The notes: generated by a model not told the origin, from the letters alone. A DNA stretch of 38,633 bases from Marinobacter sp. (GCA_014359475.1 JACIZI010000032.1:1-38633), one strand, 5' to 3'. Positions 19,566-29,900 are shown, numbered from the stretch's first letter. Made by a program: numbers and translations.

Positions 19566-19663
19566 ATCGGGAACGGCTTTCCCGGAAACGCTACGAGCAC
19601 GTCCGTGTGCGCTTGACTCAGTCCATCCATGGCCTTCGACATTCCGGGAAAGCCGTTCCCGAT
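19566..19663. repeat. Palindromic repeat element between slmA and the phosphatase gene
   Basis: Two 22-base arms, 19566-19587 and 19642-19663, are perfect inverted copies (CGGGAACGGCTTTCCCGG in the left arm). The 54-base centre contains GTCCATCCATGGCC and CACGTCC, matching words in the centre of the element at 1653-1770. It lies between two convergent genes, where it could act as a bidirectional terminator. A second small hairpin (GCCC TTTC GGGC) follows at about 19667-19678. Confidence 0.7.
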
Positions 19664-19697
19664 ACCGCCCTTTCGGGCTTCCGGGATATCGCCCTGT

Positions 19698-20516
19698 TTA
19701 TGAGTAGCCCGACGCGGAGCGAAGAATCTCTCTGATTCGCTCCCAGATTTCCGGTGCCGAAATCAGAATATCCTTTCCCCACAGATCGGCTGGGTAACCC
19801 TCGGGAACATCGCTGAAGTGCCCGGCAGTGGCTCCGGCCTCTTTCGCGATCAGGCGGGCTGCCGCGAAGTCCCAGGGGCTGACGTTTTCGTAGTAGATAT
19901 CCAGTCGTCCGCAGGCCACCCAGCAGATGTCCAGTGCCGCCGAGCCGATGCGGCGCAGGTCGCGGCACTGGTGGATCATGGCATCCAGGCGGCGGATCAG
20001 GGGTTCCAGGCTGTCTTTGGTGTAGGGGAAGCCGGTGGCGAACAGGGCTTGCCGGGGTTCGGTGGCACCGCTGTGGCGGATGGTCCGGCCGTTGAGGGTG
20101 GCCCCTTCGCCTTTGATGGCCCGGAAGGTCTCGCCAGGGAAGGGAGCGTGTACCACGCCGGCCCTTACTTCACCTTGCTCGGCATAGGCGATGGATACCG
20201 CCACCTGGGGATGCCCGTAGGCGTAGTTCACGGTGCCGTCGATGGGGTCGACGATCCACAACGGGGTGTCCAGGTTCTCCGCCTGGGTCAGGTCCGGCAT
20301 GGTTTCCTCGGAGAGGATGCGGTGGTCCGGGAAGCGCTTGCGGATGGCGCCGGTGATGAACTCGTCGGCCATCACGTCGGCGTGTGTGACCAGCTCGGTC
20401 TGGTGCTTGTAGCCGGTGCGCAGGGTGTTCTCTTCCCGCTCGCGGCGGATCAGCTCGCCGGCTTCCAGGGCCAGTTGTTCGGCAAAGTCGGTGATGGCTG
20501 GCAGATGGTCAGGCAT
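19698..20516 (-). CDS. Inositol monophosphatase family protein
   Basis: Magnesium-dependent phosphatase of the IMPase superfamily, 272 residues. Metal-binding motifs are intact: S-E-E at 69-71, W-I-V-D-P-I-D-G-T at 87-95 and W-D at 215-216 in V-S-P-W-D-F-A-A-A. It is not the housekeeping SuhB by context; the substrate could be inositol phosphate, 3'-phosphoadenosine 5'-phosphate (CysQ-like) or histidinol phosphate (HisN-like). The ATG follows directly after a hairpin that contains the ribosome site (20517-20551). It is downstream of the aminotransferase on the same strand with a 51-base gap. Confidence 0.88.
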   Translation of the reverse strand: MPDHLPAITDFAEQLALEAGELIRREREENTLRTGYKHQTELVTHADVMADEFITGAIRKRFPDHRILSEETMPDLTQAENLDTPLWIVDPIDGTVNYAYGHPQVAVSIAYAEQGEVRAGVVHAPFPGETFRAIKGEGATLNGRTIRHSGATEPRQALFATGFPYTKDSLEPLIRRLDAMIHQCRDLRRIGSAALDICWVACGRLDIYYENVSPWDFAAARLIAKEAGATAGHFSDVPEGYPADLWGKDILISAPEIWERIREILRSASGYS

Positions 20517-20551
20517 GGCTCCCCCTTGAGCGACTGCGGATCGAGGGAGCC
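20517..20551 (-). promoter_or_regulatory. Hairpin covering the ribosome site of the phosphatase gene
   Basis: On the minus strand GGCTCCC (20545-20551) pairs perfectly with GGGAGCC (20517-20523), and the second arm contains the GGGAG ribosome site and touches the start codon at 20514-20516. The loop is 21 bases. It could control translation of the phosphatase, or be a weak terminator of the aminotransferase gene; there is no T run after it. Confidence 0.5.
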
Positions 20552-20567
20552 AGTCTAACAGAACCGG

Positions 20568-21863
20568 TTACAGACTTTTCAGCCACTGCTCCATTTTGTC
20601 CATTGCGGTCACCAGCCTCGGGCAGGCCTGCTGTACGAAGCCGTCGTCCAGTTCTGTGTCGGCATAGTCACCACCGGCCAGCTCCAGCGCCGCGCGCCCA
20701 TCGAAGTCCACGTACGCCAGGCGGGCACCCAGGTGGTCAGGCACGAAGCCAAAGTCGCTGGCGGGCAGGATGGCCACCCCGGTGTCTTCCAGTAAAGCCT
20801 GACACAGGGCCTGGGAGGTCTTGATATCCCTGGCGGCCAGTGGCTCCCGGAAGCGACTGAAGTCCGGGAACAGGTAAAACGCACCCTCCGGTTTCTGGGC
20901 CGCGGCGCCCATCTCTGTCAGGCGGCGGTGCAGGTATTCGCCCACGACCTTGAGCACCCGGCGGGACTGCACCAGGTAGTCGTCGATATCTTCGCAGCCG
21001 TTGAAGGCGGCAATGGCCGCATACTGGATGGGCGCGCTGGTGGCGGTATAGGTCTCGCTGGCGATGATCGCCATGGCATCCAGCAGAGGCCGCAGTTCCG
21101 GCGGGAAAATGAAGGTGCCCAGCCGCCAGCCGCCGGCACCTGCCCATTTAGACAGGCCGGTACTGATGATGGTGCCCTCCGGGTAGTAGCGGGCGATGGA
21201 CTTGTGTTTGCCTTCGAAGTGCACTTCCCCGTAGATCTCGTCCGACAGCAGGATCAGCTCATACTTGCGTGCTACGTTGGCGATTGCCAGCAGCTGATCG
21301 TCGGTGTAGGTGCAGCCGGTGGGATTGGACGGATAGTTGAGAATCAGGATGCGTGGCCGGGAGGGGTCATCCCTGCAGACGATGTCGAGTTCTTCGGCGG
21401 TCAGTTGCCAGTTGTTTTCCGCGTGGGTCGGCAGCCAGTGCACCGAGCGGCCGATGATGCGGGCCTGGGGTGCGTAGGACACCCAGCTGGGCCGGGGAAT
21501 CAGCAGGTCACCGTAGTAGGCCAGCTGCAGCATGAACAGCAGTTCCTTGGAGCCGGGGCCGATCAGTACGTCTTCCCAGCCAGAGCGCATGCGCTCGCTG
21601 CGGTTGATGTAGTCGGAAATGGCTTCTCTCAGACTCTTGAGCCCCTTGACCGGAAGATAGTCTTTTTCCTGAGCATGTTGCTGCAGTGCCTTTACGATCC
21701 GGTCCGGCACCGGGAAGGGTGACTGGCCCAGGCCCAGCTTGATGATGTCGCGGCCTTCGGAGCGGAGCTGGTTGCTCAGCTCGTTGATGCGCAGGGTGGC
21801 CGAGGGCTGGATGCCCCGGACGTTGAGGTTAATGGCGTAGTGATGATCGGTCTTTATGTTCAT
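20568..21863 (-). CDS. Class I/II aminotransferase (PLP-dependent)
   Basis: Fold-type I aminotransferase of 431 residues. The PLP lysine is Lys239 in S-T-G-L-S-K-W-A-G; other hallmarks are L-N-Y-P-S-N-P-T-G at 176-184, L-S-D-E-I-Y at 206-211 and a W-R-L-G near 246-249. The N-terminus G-I-Q-P-S-A-T-L-R-I resembles aspartate aminotransferases of the Ib group, but the substrate cannot be named from sequence alone. The protein is about 30 residues longer than typical members. It is followed by the IMPase-like gene, which may be co-transcribed. Confidence 0.88.
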   Translation of the reverse strand: MNIKTDHHYAINLNVRGIQPSATLRINELSNQLRSEGRDIIKLGLGQSPFPVPDRIVKALQQHAQEKDYLPVKGLKSLREAISDYINRSERMRSGWEDVLIGPGSKELLFMLQLAYYGDLLIPRPSWVSYAPQARIIGRSVHWLPTHAENNWQLTAEELDIVCRDDPSRPRILILNYPSNPTGCTYTDDQLLAIANVARKYELILLSDEIYGEVHFEGKHKSIARYYPEGTIISTGLSKWAGAGGWRLGTFIFPPELRPLLDAMAIIASETYTATSAPIQYAAIAAFNGCEDIDDYLVQSRRVLKVVGEYLHRRLTEMGAAAQKPEGAFYLFPDFSRFREPLAARDIKTSQALCQALLEDTGVAILPASDFGFVPDHLGARLAYVDFDGRAALELAGGDYADTELDDGFVQQACPRLVTAMDKMEQWLKSL

Positions 21864-21977
21864 GGCTCCGGAATCTGCAGTTGTGGCAGGTATTCACGGT
21901 GAGTATAGGGGACATGAGGGGTTTGTGAATCCGGGCCGGGGTAGGTGATTGCCGCAGACCCGGTCAGGCGTGGGGGG

Positions 21978-22301
21978 TCATGCTGCCGGACCGATGCGAT
22001 GCGGGTCCAGTTCCATGTGAATAATGCGCTGACCGAGCATGATGACCCGCCCCTGATAGCGCTGCTCACCGGTGGAGGTAAAATCGAACAGGAAACGCCG
22101 CCAGACCCGCAGGTGACCGTCCGCATCCCGTTTGAACCAGAGGCCACGCAGGTAAACCGCATCGTCCAGCAGCATCACATCCATTCGTTTGCAGTAGGCC
22201 TTCGCCGATTGCAGGACAGAGTCCTTGATGGCCTTGGCCCGCCACCAGTACCAGATCATAAAACCGGCCAGAAACAGCCAGAAAAGGGTTCCGAGTGTCA
22301 C
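21978..22301 (-). CDS. DUF3301 family membrane protein
   Basis: A 107-residue protein of the DUF3301 family, function unknown. One N-terminal membrane helix (residues about 4-20, rich in Leu, Phe and Trp) is followed by a cytoplasmic domain with the family words C-x-x-x-x-x-x-L-L-D-D-x-V-Y-L and R-F-x-F-D-F-x-x-x-G-x-x-R-Y-x-G. The start is GTG with GGAG 9 bases upstream. It is 57 bases from the chemoreceptor gene upstream on the same strand. Confidence 0.85.
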   Translation of the reverse strand: MTLGTLFWLFLAGFMIWYWWRAKAIKDSVLQSAKAYCKRMDVMLLDDAVYLRGLWFKRDADGHLRVWRRFLFDFTSTGEQRYQGRVIMLGQRIIHMELDPHRIGPAA

Positions 22302-22358
22302 GTTGAATATCTCCGCAGAATACCCGGAAGCCTACACTAACCGCCGCCTGTCTGGAAA

Positions 22359-23972
22359 TCAGGCCTTCTCTGGTACCGGCCCCTGAATCGTCCGCAGGCG
22401 CTGGCAGAGCATCTGCAGGAAGTGGTCGCTGAGCAGGTGGGCGCTGTCCACATCCTGTCCCAGGGCATCGGATTCCATGCGGGCGCTCTCACTGCTGCGC
22501 ACCGACGCGGTGCCCAGCTCAAGCAGCCGGGCTGCCTGCTGCTCCACCTGGGTGCCAACAGCGGACTGTTCTTCAGTGGCACTTGCCACCTCCCGGGAGC
22601 ACTGACCGATGATGTCGATATCTTTCAGCGTGTCTTCCAGTGCTCCCGCGACATCCCGAGCCTGGCTGGCCGTGGTATTGCAGGACTTGCTGCCCCTGTG
22701 GATAAGTTCTACCGCAGTATGGGTGTCCCCCTGCAGGGAGAGGATCATTTCCTCGATCTGACGGGTGGATTCGTGGGTTCGCCGGGCCAGCCCCCGCACC
22801 TCGTCCGCCACCACCGCAAACCCACGGCCGGCCTCTCCCGCCCGGGCCGCTTCAATGGCGGCATTCAGGGCCAGAAGATTGGTTTGCTCGGCGATGCCGG
22901 AGATCACATCCAGTACCATGCCGATTTCGTTACTGCGGGTCGAAAGGCTCTCGATACCCCTGTTGGCACTGGTCAATTGCTCCTCCAGGGTAGCAAGTGA
23001 GGCCTGCATCTCATCCAGTTGCTGCTGGCACTGACCGGCAGAGCGGGTGGCATTCTCCGTAGCATCATGGGTGCGGCTGGTCAGCTCGGAGACCTTGCGT
23101 ATGCTCTGGGCCAACTCCTCGAAGGCCCGGGTGATGTCTTCGATGTCCTTCTGCTGGCTGAGAATACTGTCGACCGAATCCGAGACCCAGCGGGATGTCT
23201 TCTGTTTGCGGTTCTGCAGGTTGCCCAGGTTGGTATGCATGCGGGCTGAAATGGCCCTTAGGGTGGAGTTGCGCTTCTGCCGGTCAAATTCGACCCAGGC
23301 GGCTTCGTCGCGCCGGCCGGTGTAAATCCAGGGCATGGCCGGGTGGGCCTCGCAGCAGGTATCCCGGGCCATGCGCATCATGGGCCTGGCCATCAGGCCG
23401 ATGCTGGCAAATACCGCCAGAAGCAATACCTGGATGGTTGCGGCCAGTGGCACTGAGAGCGCCGGTAGTGTGATGCCGGCAATCAACCCGGCGAGCATCA
23501 GATACATGAGTGAAATCTTTACCGCCATAGGCGCGGCAGCAGCCAGGCAGCGACGCGGTACCTCACCGGAACGCCAGTGTTTGTAGACGATTTCCGCCCG
23601 CTTGATCTGGGCTGCGCTCGGGCGGCATCGCACCGACTGGTATTCAACAATCTCACCGTTACGGCGAATCGGTGTGACGAAGGCATCTACCCAGTAATGG
23701 TCGCCGTTTTTGCAACGGTTCTTGACCATTCCTTTCCAGGACTCGCCTTTTCGTATGGTGTTCCAGAGATCTTCGAAGGCCCCGGTTGGCATATCCGGGT
23801 GGCGAATGATGTTGTGGTATTCCCCGACCAGTTCGTCTTCCGTGAAACCTGCCACTTCGCTGAACTCCGGGTTGACCGACGTGATGCGGCTGGTCAGGTC
23901 CGTGGTGGTGATCAGGTGGTAGTGGTCCGGATAGATCTGTTCCTTGCCGGTAACCGGCTCGTTCCTGCGCAT
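22359..23972 (-). CDS. PAS-containing methyl-accepting chemotaxis protein (Aer-like)
   Basis: A 537-residue chemoreceptor. An N-terminal PAS domain (about 15-115) contains [14 protein letters not shown] and N-I-I-R-H-P-D-M-P, as in Aer-type redox sensors with FAD or haem. Two hydrophobic segments at about 148-195 anchor it, with no periplasmic sensor loop. A C-terminal signalling domain contains the strongly conserved hairpin tip with [19 protein letters not shown] and the trailing A-V-V-A-D-E-V-R. The start has GAGGCAC upstream. The design suggests energy or redox taxis sensed inside the cell. It is divergent from the PAS-GGDEF-EAL gene. Confidence 0.92.
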   Translation of the reverse strand: MRRNEPVTGKEQIYPDHYHLITTTDLTSRITSVNPEFSEVAGFTEDELVGEYHNIIRHPDMPTGAFEDLWNTIRKGESWKGMVKNRCKNGDHYWVDAFVTPIRRNGEIVEYQSVRCRPSAAQIKRAEIVYKHWRSGEVPRRCLAAAAPMAVKISLMYLMLAGLIAGITLPALSVPLAATIQVLLLAVFASIGLMARPMMRMARDTCCEAHPAMPWIYTGRRDEAAWVEFDRQKRNSTLRAISARMHTNLGNLQNRKQKTSRWVSDSVDSILSQQKDIEDITRAFEELAQSIRKVSELTSRTHDATENATRSAGQCQQQLDEMQASLATLEEQLTSANRGIESLSTRSNEIGMVLDVISGIAEQTNLLALNAAIEAARAGEAGRGFAVVADEVRGLARRTHESTRQIEEMILSLQGDTHTAVELIHRGSKSCNTTASQARDVAGALEDTLKDIDIIGQCSREVASATEEQSAVGTQVEQQAARLLELGTASVRSSESARMESDALGQDVDSAHLLSDHFLQMLCQRLRTIQGPVPEKA

Positions 23973-24054
23973 GGCTGTGCCTCATTGCTTCAGCAGTTCT
24001 GGAGTGTCTGCTCTGCATAAAATGTGGTTGGCAAGCGAGGGATAAGATAGCCTG

Positions 24055-24127
24055 ATATTGCAGAATTTTTGAATCTATGGGGTATTTCGTTAGTTTTATG
24101 CGTATATCCCTGCAAAGTCTGCAATAT
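24055..24127. promoter_or_regulatory. Inverted repeat in the divergent MCP/GGDEF-EAL gap
   Basis: ATATTGCAGA at 24055-24064 and its exact complement TCTGCAATAT at 24118-24127 are 53 bases apart in the 219-base region between the two divergent signalling genes. This could be a pair of operator half-sites or chance; no regulator is assigned. Confidence 0.3.
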
Positions 24128-24191
24128 GTGGCCAGATGCGACGGTTTTTCCGGCTTAAGCTCAGATATCGGTACATTGTCAAAGAGAAGGG

Positions 24192-25883
24192 ATGGAATCC
24201 ATGCCGTCGCTACCGGAATCTCACTACCGGGCCGCGTTTGACCAGCTCCCGCATGCCATGATGTTGGCCACGGACGAACCGCGGATTATGTATATTAACG
24301 AGATGTTCCGCAGGGTCACCGGCTACCACGAGGGGGACGTGATTGGCCATCGTCCGTCGGTGCTCAGTTCCGGGGTGCACCCACCGGAATTTTACCGGGA
24401 CATGTGGGCATCCCTGACAAGCAAGGGGCACTGGGAAGGCGTCATCTGGAACCGCCGCAAGAGCGGCGAGACCTACCCCCAGTGGCTCAGTATCTACCCG
24501 GTACAGACCGGGGAAGGCCGGTTCTACGCCGGAGTATTTTCTGATGTGGGGGAAAATCGGGTCAGCAACGAGTCCATTACTGCTCTGGCTTACTACGATC
24601 CGCTGACCGGGCTGGCCAATCGCTCCCTGTTCCAGGAATTCCTGAAGGCCAGGGTTACCCAGGGCGCCCGCAGCGAGAGCCGCTTTGCAGTATTGTTCAT
24701 CGATCTGGATTTCTTTAAGGGCGTGAATGACCTGCACGGCCACGCTTGCGGCGACCGTATTCTGGTTCATATGGCGGCCACCCTGCGAAGTGTATTGCGG
24801 GAGGGGGATATTGTTGCCCGCCTCAGTGGTGATGAATTCGCCGCCATCGTGAATGCCGGAACGAGTGAGGAACTTGAACATCTGCTGCGAAGGATCTTCC
24901 AGGCGTTGACGTCCCCGGTCGTGATTGAAGGGAGGGAATTTTTTCTGTCTGTCTCGGTGGGTGCGGCACTTTTCCCCGGCCACGGCCAGACAGCCGCTGA
25001 ACTGCTGCAGAACTCGGATCGTGCCATGTTCTCTGCCAAGCAGGCGGGGCGGGGCTGCGCGCGCATTTACAGCGCTGCTGAGTCGAAAGAGGGCATGCGG
25101 ACCCAGCGTCTAACCGAGGCGCTGCAGGGGTCCCTCAAACTGTCACCGGAAGAGTTCTCGGTGGTTTATCAGCCCCAGTACGATTTGCAATCAGGTACCA
25201 TGACCGGGATGGAGGCCCTGCTGCGCTGGACCCATCCGGTGCTGGGGGATGTACCCCCCGGTGAGTTTGTGCCCATGGCGGAACAGCGGGGGCTGATACA
25301 CGAGTTGACCGGTGTGCTGATCCGGCGTGTCTTGACGGATCTGCAGACCCTGTCGTCCGATAATGTCGGGCCCATGGTGCTGGCAATCAATATTTCCGCT
25401 CGTCAGATTACTGATGGACGGCTGGCGGATCTGCTGGCTCCTTTCATCAGGGAAACCCGTCAGCGGGGCTGGCAGCCGGAAATCGAGATCACCGAGACCC
25501 ACCTGATGAACCTGGCCCCCCTCTGTTTGCAGCGCCTGGAGGAATTTGGCCGTCAGGGCGTACGTGTGGCTATTGACGACTTTGGCACCGGCTACTCATC
25601 CCTTGCCTATCTGCACAACCTGCCGGTGCATGTTCTTAAGATCGACCGGCAGTTTGTCAGCCGGCTCCAGGAGGGCTGCCGGGATTCGCGGATTGTGACG
25701 GCCATTGTTGCAATTGCCGAAGCCATGCAACTGGAAGTGGTAGCAGAGGGTATCGAGGACGAACTGCAAAGGAGGATTTTGCGGGAAATGCGCTGCCATC
25801 GTGGCCAGGGTTTTTTCTTGGCGAGGCCATCCTCGTGGGCCACGATAACCGACCATTTTCTTGATGTCGGTCAATTAAAGTGA
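24192..25883 (+). CDS. PAS-GGDEF-EAL cyclic-di-GMP signalling protein
   Basis: A 563-residue cytoplasmic protein with PAS (about 10-125), GGDEF (about 135-295) and EAL (about 310-560) domains. The cyclase motif reads S-G-D-E-F at 212-216, a variant often still active, with L-T-G-L-A-N-R and I-D-L-D-F-F-K before it. The phosphodiesterase motif E-A-L is at 341-343, and I-D-D-F-G-T-G-Y-S-S and V-V-A-E-G-I-E are intact, so the hydrolysing half is predicted active; the net direction cannot be told. A second ATG at 24201 is better spaced from AGAAGGG and may be the true start. No membrane segment is seen. Confidence 0.92.
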   Translation: MESMPSLPESHYRAAFDQLPHAMMLATDEPRIMYINEMFRRVTGYHEGDVIGHRPSVLSSGVHPPEFYRDMWASLTSKGHWEGVIWNRRKSGETYPQWLSIYPVQTGEGRFYAGVFSDVGENRVSNESITALAYYDPLTGLANRSLFQEFLKARVTQGARSESRFAVLFIDLDFFKGVNDLHGHACGDRILVHMAATLRSVLREGDIVARLSGDEFAAIVNAGTSEELEHLLRRIFQALTSPVVIEGREFFLSVSVGAALFPGHGQTAAELLQNSDRAMFSAKQAGRGCARIYSAAESKEGMRTQRLTEALQGSLKLSPEEFSVVYQPQYDLQSGTMTGMEALLRWTHPVLGDVPPGEFVPMAEQRGLIHELTGVLIRRVLTDLQTLSSDNVGPMVLAINISARQITDGRLADLLAPFIRETRQRGWQPEIEITETHLMNLAPLCLQRLEEFGRQGVRVAIDDFGTGYSSLAYLHNLPVHVLKIDRQFVSRLQEGCRDSRIVTAIVAIAEAMQLEVVAEGIEDELQRRILREMRCHRGQGFFLARPSSWATITDHFLDVGQLK

Positions 25884-25903
25884 TGCAAAGCACGCACTTT
25901 GCA
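25884..25903. promoter_or_regulatory. Dyad after the GGDEF-EAL gene, upstream of the araC-type gene
   Basis: TGCAAAG at 25884-25890 and CTTTGCA at 25897-25903 form a perfect 7-base inverted repeat with a 6-base centre, just after the stop codon of the preceding gene and about 77 bases before the AraC-type start. Either an operator for the regulator or the stem of a short terminator; there is no clear T run. Confidence 0.3.
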
Positions 25904-25979
25904 CTATTTTGCAACAAACGGCTTGGTGGGAGTGGTTGTCTGACATAAAAAGTGCCCGGAATCCTCAAGAGCCTGTTGT

Positions 25980-26927
25980 ATGCCTTATCGACCTGTACCG
26001 ATGGAGTTTGCAGCCTACCTGCGGTTAAGTGGTGCATCGTCCTTGGAATGGTCCGCGGCTTTTTGCCGGCTTTCCGGATGTGATCAGGTGCAGTGTGTGC
26101 CGGAGCAACCGGGCACCCCGGTGGGCAGTCTCTCCGCACTCACTCTGGATAGCGGGGCGCTTTGCTATTATTCCGCCGACCAGAGCTTCCGTATGGAAGA
26201 CCTGAATTGTGACTTCAGTTCACTGCTTCTGGTCCGTCAGGGGGAGGTGGCCCTCACCGCTAGTGGAACCAACTTGCAAGCCGGTGATCTTTATTGTCTT
26301 CCCGGCGGCTCGGGGGGCGACATGCAGGTTGGCAAGGGCGCGCGAGTACTGGTGATCAAATGGTTTGCCGGACCCTTTGCCAGTTGCTGCCGGCAACCCA
26401 GTCCAGTGACCCGCCGCGGTATCGATCTGCTGTTGTGCGATTTCATGCAGCGCTCCCGCTTCTTCCGTGACCATGACGATGCGGTTGCCAGTGGTAACCG
26501 GCTTCTGGAGACCCTGGACATTGCGTTGACATCGGATCTCCACATCCGGGAGCCGAAACCGGTGCCGCAGGATAAGCGGGTTCAGCGAGCTGTGGATCAT
26601 ATCGAACAGAATCGCGAGTGGTCGTTCAGTCTGGCGGAGCTGGCGGGTATCGCGGGTGTGAGTGAGCGCAACCTTTACTATCTGATGCAGCGGGAAACCG
26701 GGCTTACACCCTATCGTTTTTTCCAGCGTTGCCGGCTGCTCAGGGTTCGGTTGCGCCTGGTGAATTGCCAGTGCCGCGAACCCCACATCTCCCGGTATGC
26801 CTCGGATGAGGGGTTCTCCCATCTTGGGCGCTTTGCCGGCCTGTATCGTGAGCATTTCGGCGAGTTGCCCAGCGAAACGGTGCAGTGGCGCACCAGCCTG
26901 GCCGATTCGGTTGTCGAAACTGGTTAA
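25980..26927 (+). CDS. AraC-family transcriptional regulator
   Basis: A 315-residue regulator. The N-terminal part (about 40-130) looks like a cupin-type effector domain with L-L-L-V-R-Q-G-E-V-A-L and A-G-D-L-Y-C-L-P. The C-terminal AraC/XylS helix-turn-helix (about 200-300) has W-S-F-S-L-A-E-L-A-G-I-A-G-V-S-E-R-N-L and the P-Y-R-F-F-Q-R-C-R-L segment. The terminal motif G-F-S-H-L-G-R-F-A-G-L-Y-R is intact. It is the convergent neighbour of the RND pump, separated by a two-way terminator. The natural target is unknown; the pump is one guess. Confidence 0.85.
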   Translation: MPYRPVPMEFAAYLRLSGASSLEWSAAFCRLSGCDQVQCVPEQPGTPVGSLSALTLDSGALCYYSADQSFRMEDLNCDFSSLLLVRQGEVALTASGTNLQAGDLYCLPGGSGGDMQVGKGARVLVIKWFAGPFASCCRQPSPVTRRGIDLLLCDFMQRSRFFRDHDDAVASGNRLLETLDIALTSDLHIREPKPVPQDKRVQRAVDHIEQNREWSFSLAELAGIAGVSERNLYYLMQRETGLTPYRFFQRCRLLRVRLRLVNCQCREPHISRYASDEGFSHLGRFAGLYREHFGELPSETVQWRTSLADSVVETG

Positions 26928-26945
26928 TAAGCACAGGTTGCAGCA

Positions 26946-26981
26946 AAAAAAAGGCCGACTCCCTAGGGAGCCGGCCTTTTT
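26946..26981. terminator. Bidirectional intrinsic terminator
   Basis: A stem of AAAAGGCCG and CTCCC against GGGAG and CGGCCTTTT with one internal mismatch, flanked by an A run on the left and a T run on the right, lies between the converging AraC-type and RND genes. It would stop transcription from both sides. Confidence 0.85.
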
Positions 26982-26998
26982 CATGGCGCCAGAACCGA

Positions 26999-29900
26999 TC
27001 AGCTGGTCTGGCTGTTTTCCTTCAGGTCTTCGTCGTCGCCGTATTCTGACTCTGCGGTGCCGTGATGGTCACGTCCCAGCAGTATGTAGAATGCCGGTAG
27101 CACGAAAACGGTGAAGAATGTGCCGATGCCCAGCCCGGTGGCTATGGTCAGGCCGATGGCAAAGCGGCTTTCCGCGCCCGGGCCGACGGCAATCAGCAGT
27201 GGCACCATGGCGAAGATCAGCGCCAGCGAGGTCATGATGATGGGGCGCAGCCGGATAGCCGCCGCTTCCACCACTGCCTGTCGCTTGCTGAGGCCCTTGT
27301 CCACCTGTAGCTGGTTGGCAAATTCCACAATCAATATGCCGTTCTTCGATACCACGCCGATCAGTGTGATCAGGCCCACCTGGGTGTAGATGTTCATGGT
27401 GGCAAAGCCGAGCACGATGAACGCCATGGCACCTGCCACAGACATGGGGACCGATACCAGGATGATAAACGGATCACGCCAGCTCTCGAACTGCGCCGCA
27501 AGCACCAGGTAGATCACCAGCAGCGACAGGAAGAAGGTCACCGCCAGGGCGCTGCCCTGTTGGGCAAACTGCCGTGACTGACCGGTGTAGTCATAGCTGA
27601 AGCCCTGGGGGAATATTTCTCCGGCGCTCTGTTCAATGAAGGCCATGGCATCACCCTGGGTGACACCCGGCATCACCACGCCTTCCAGAGTCAGGGAGTT
27701 CAGCTGGTTGAACTGGGTGCGTTGCGAGGGCTCAACATCCTTCTCAAAGCTGACCACGCTGCTCAGGGGTACCAGCTCTCCGTTATCGGCCCGGATGTAG
27801 TATTCATTCAGCGCCTGTTCGTCCAGCCGGAACTTCTTGTCTACCTGAGGAATGACCTGGTAAGACCGGCCCTGCATGCTGAAACGGTTTATGTAGCCAC
27901 CACCCAGCATGCTGGACAGAGCCTGGCCAATATTCTGCATCGACAGGCCAAGGTCCGCCACCCGGTCGCGGTCCACTTTAATCCGGGTTACCGGCCGGTC
28001 GAAGTCGATGGACTTCTGCAGGAACATGAAATTCCCGCTTTGCATGGCTTTGCCCAGCATTTCGTTGGCCACATCATTGAGGCGTTCGTAGCTCTCACCG
28101 GTGGTGATCACGAACTGGAACGGCAGGCCGCCCCCGGAGCCAGGCAAGGATGGCCGTGGGAAAACAGCTGTCTGAAGACCGGTCACCTTTTTCAGCTCCG
28201 CAGCCAGTTTCGGCTGCACTTCAAACTGGCTGATCTCGCGCTCGCTCCAGGGGGCCATCTTGAAGCCCCCGAAAACGGCGTTGGGGGACGTGATGCCGAG
28301 GATCATGAAATCTTCCTCGTAGCCTGGCACTGTTTCCATGCGCGCCTGAACTTCGTTGCCATGTTCCTGCAAATATTCCAGGTTTGAAGTCTGCGGTCCG
28401 AGTCCCTGATAGAAGAGAATCCCCTGATCTTCTGTGGGGGCCAGCTCGCTCTGGCTCATCATCAACATGAAGTAGATGGAGCCCAGAACCACCACGGCGA
28501 AGAAAATCACCACGGACTTGGTGTCCATCAGGCTGTCCAGGGCCCGCTTGTAGCCGTTGGCCAGGCCGCTGAAAGTCTTTTCCACCAGCTGCTCAAATTT
28601 GCCGGGGTTGCCGTGGGGTTTGAGGACCTTGCCGGACAGCATGGGGGACAGGGTCAGAGCAACAATACCTGAGATCACCACGGTACCCGCCAGGGTGAAG
28701 GCAAACTCGGTAAACAGGGAACCGACCAGACCGCCCATGAAACCGATCGGGGCGTAAACCGCCACCAGGGTCGTGGTCATGGCGATAATAGGCGTGGCCA
28801 TTTCCCGGGCACCGCTGATGGCTGCCTGGAAGCGGGATTCGCCTTCCTCGATGTGACGATGGACGTTTTCCACCATGATGATGGCATCATCCACCACCAG
28901 GCCGATGGCCAGCACCATTGACAGCAGGGTCAGCAGATTCAGGGAGAAACCCATCATCAGCATCACGAAGGCTCCGCCCACCAGCGATAGCGGCACGGCG
29001 ACTGATGGTACAATGGCGGCCCGCAATGAGCCCAGGCACAGGAAGACCACCACCAGTACGATTACCAGCGCCTCGAGCAGGGTGCTGATCACTTCCTGGA
29101 TGGAGTTGTCGATAAAATCCGATGCATCATAGGCCAGGCGCACATTCAGTCCGGAGGGCAACTGGCTCTTGATTCCGGGCAGTTCATTCTTGACCAGTTG
29201 CGCCACCGTCAGTGGATTGGCACCCGGGGCCAGCTCAATGGCGACGTAGGTAGCCGGTTGTCCCTTGTAAAGCGCAAGGGTGTCGTAGTTCTCTGATCCC
29301 AGTTCCACCCGGGCAATGTCCTTAAGCCGGATGATGGAGCCGTTCTGTTGCTTGACCACAAGGTTCCTGAACTGGTCGGGATCGGCCACGTCGGTATTCG
29401 CCGTCATGCTTATTTTGGTGTACCTGCCTTCGGTATTACCGACCGCTGCCTGATAGTTGTTCTGCAAAAGTATCTGCACCACCTGCTGTGGCGTCATATC
29501 CACCGCCGCCAGGCGTTCCGGATCCAGCCAGGCCCGCAGAGCGAATTTCCGGCCCAGCAGTTCTGCTTTGCCTACACCGGACAGAGCCTGCAGTTTTGGT
29601 TGTACCACCCGGGTCAGATAATCGGTAATCTGCGGCACCGCCAGTTCGTCGCTATAAAAAGCAATGTACATCAGTGCCGTGGTGTCACCGGTGGTAGAGG
29701 TAATCACGGGATCCTGGGCATCCTCGGGCAACACATTGCGCTGGCTGGCCACCTTGGCCTGGATTTCCGCCAGGGCCGCATTGGCGTCGTAGTTCAGCAC
29801 CATCTTTGCTTCGATGACGGATGTACCCTGAGTACTGCGAGAGGTCAGGTAATCAATGCCACTGGCTTCGGCAATCGCTTGTTGCAGCGGTGTGGTGATA

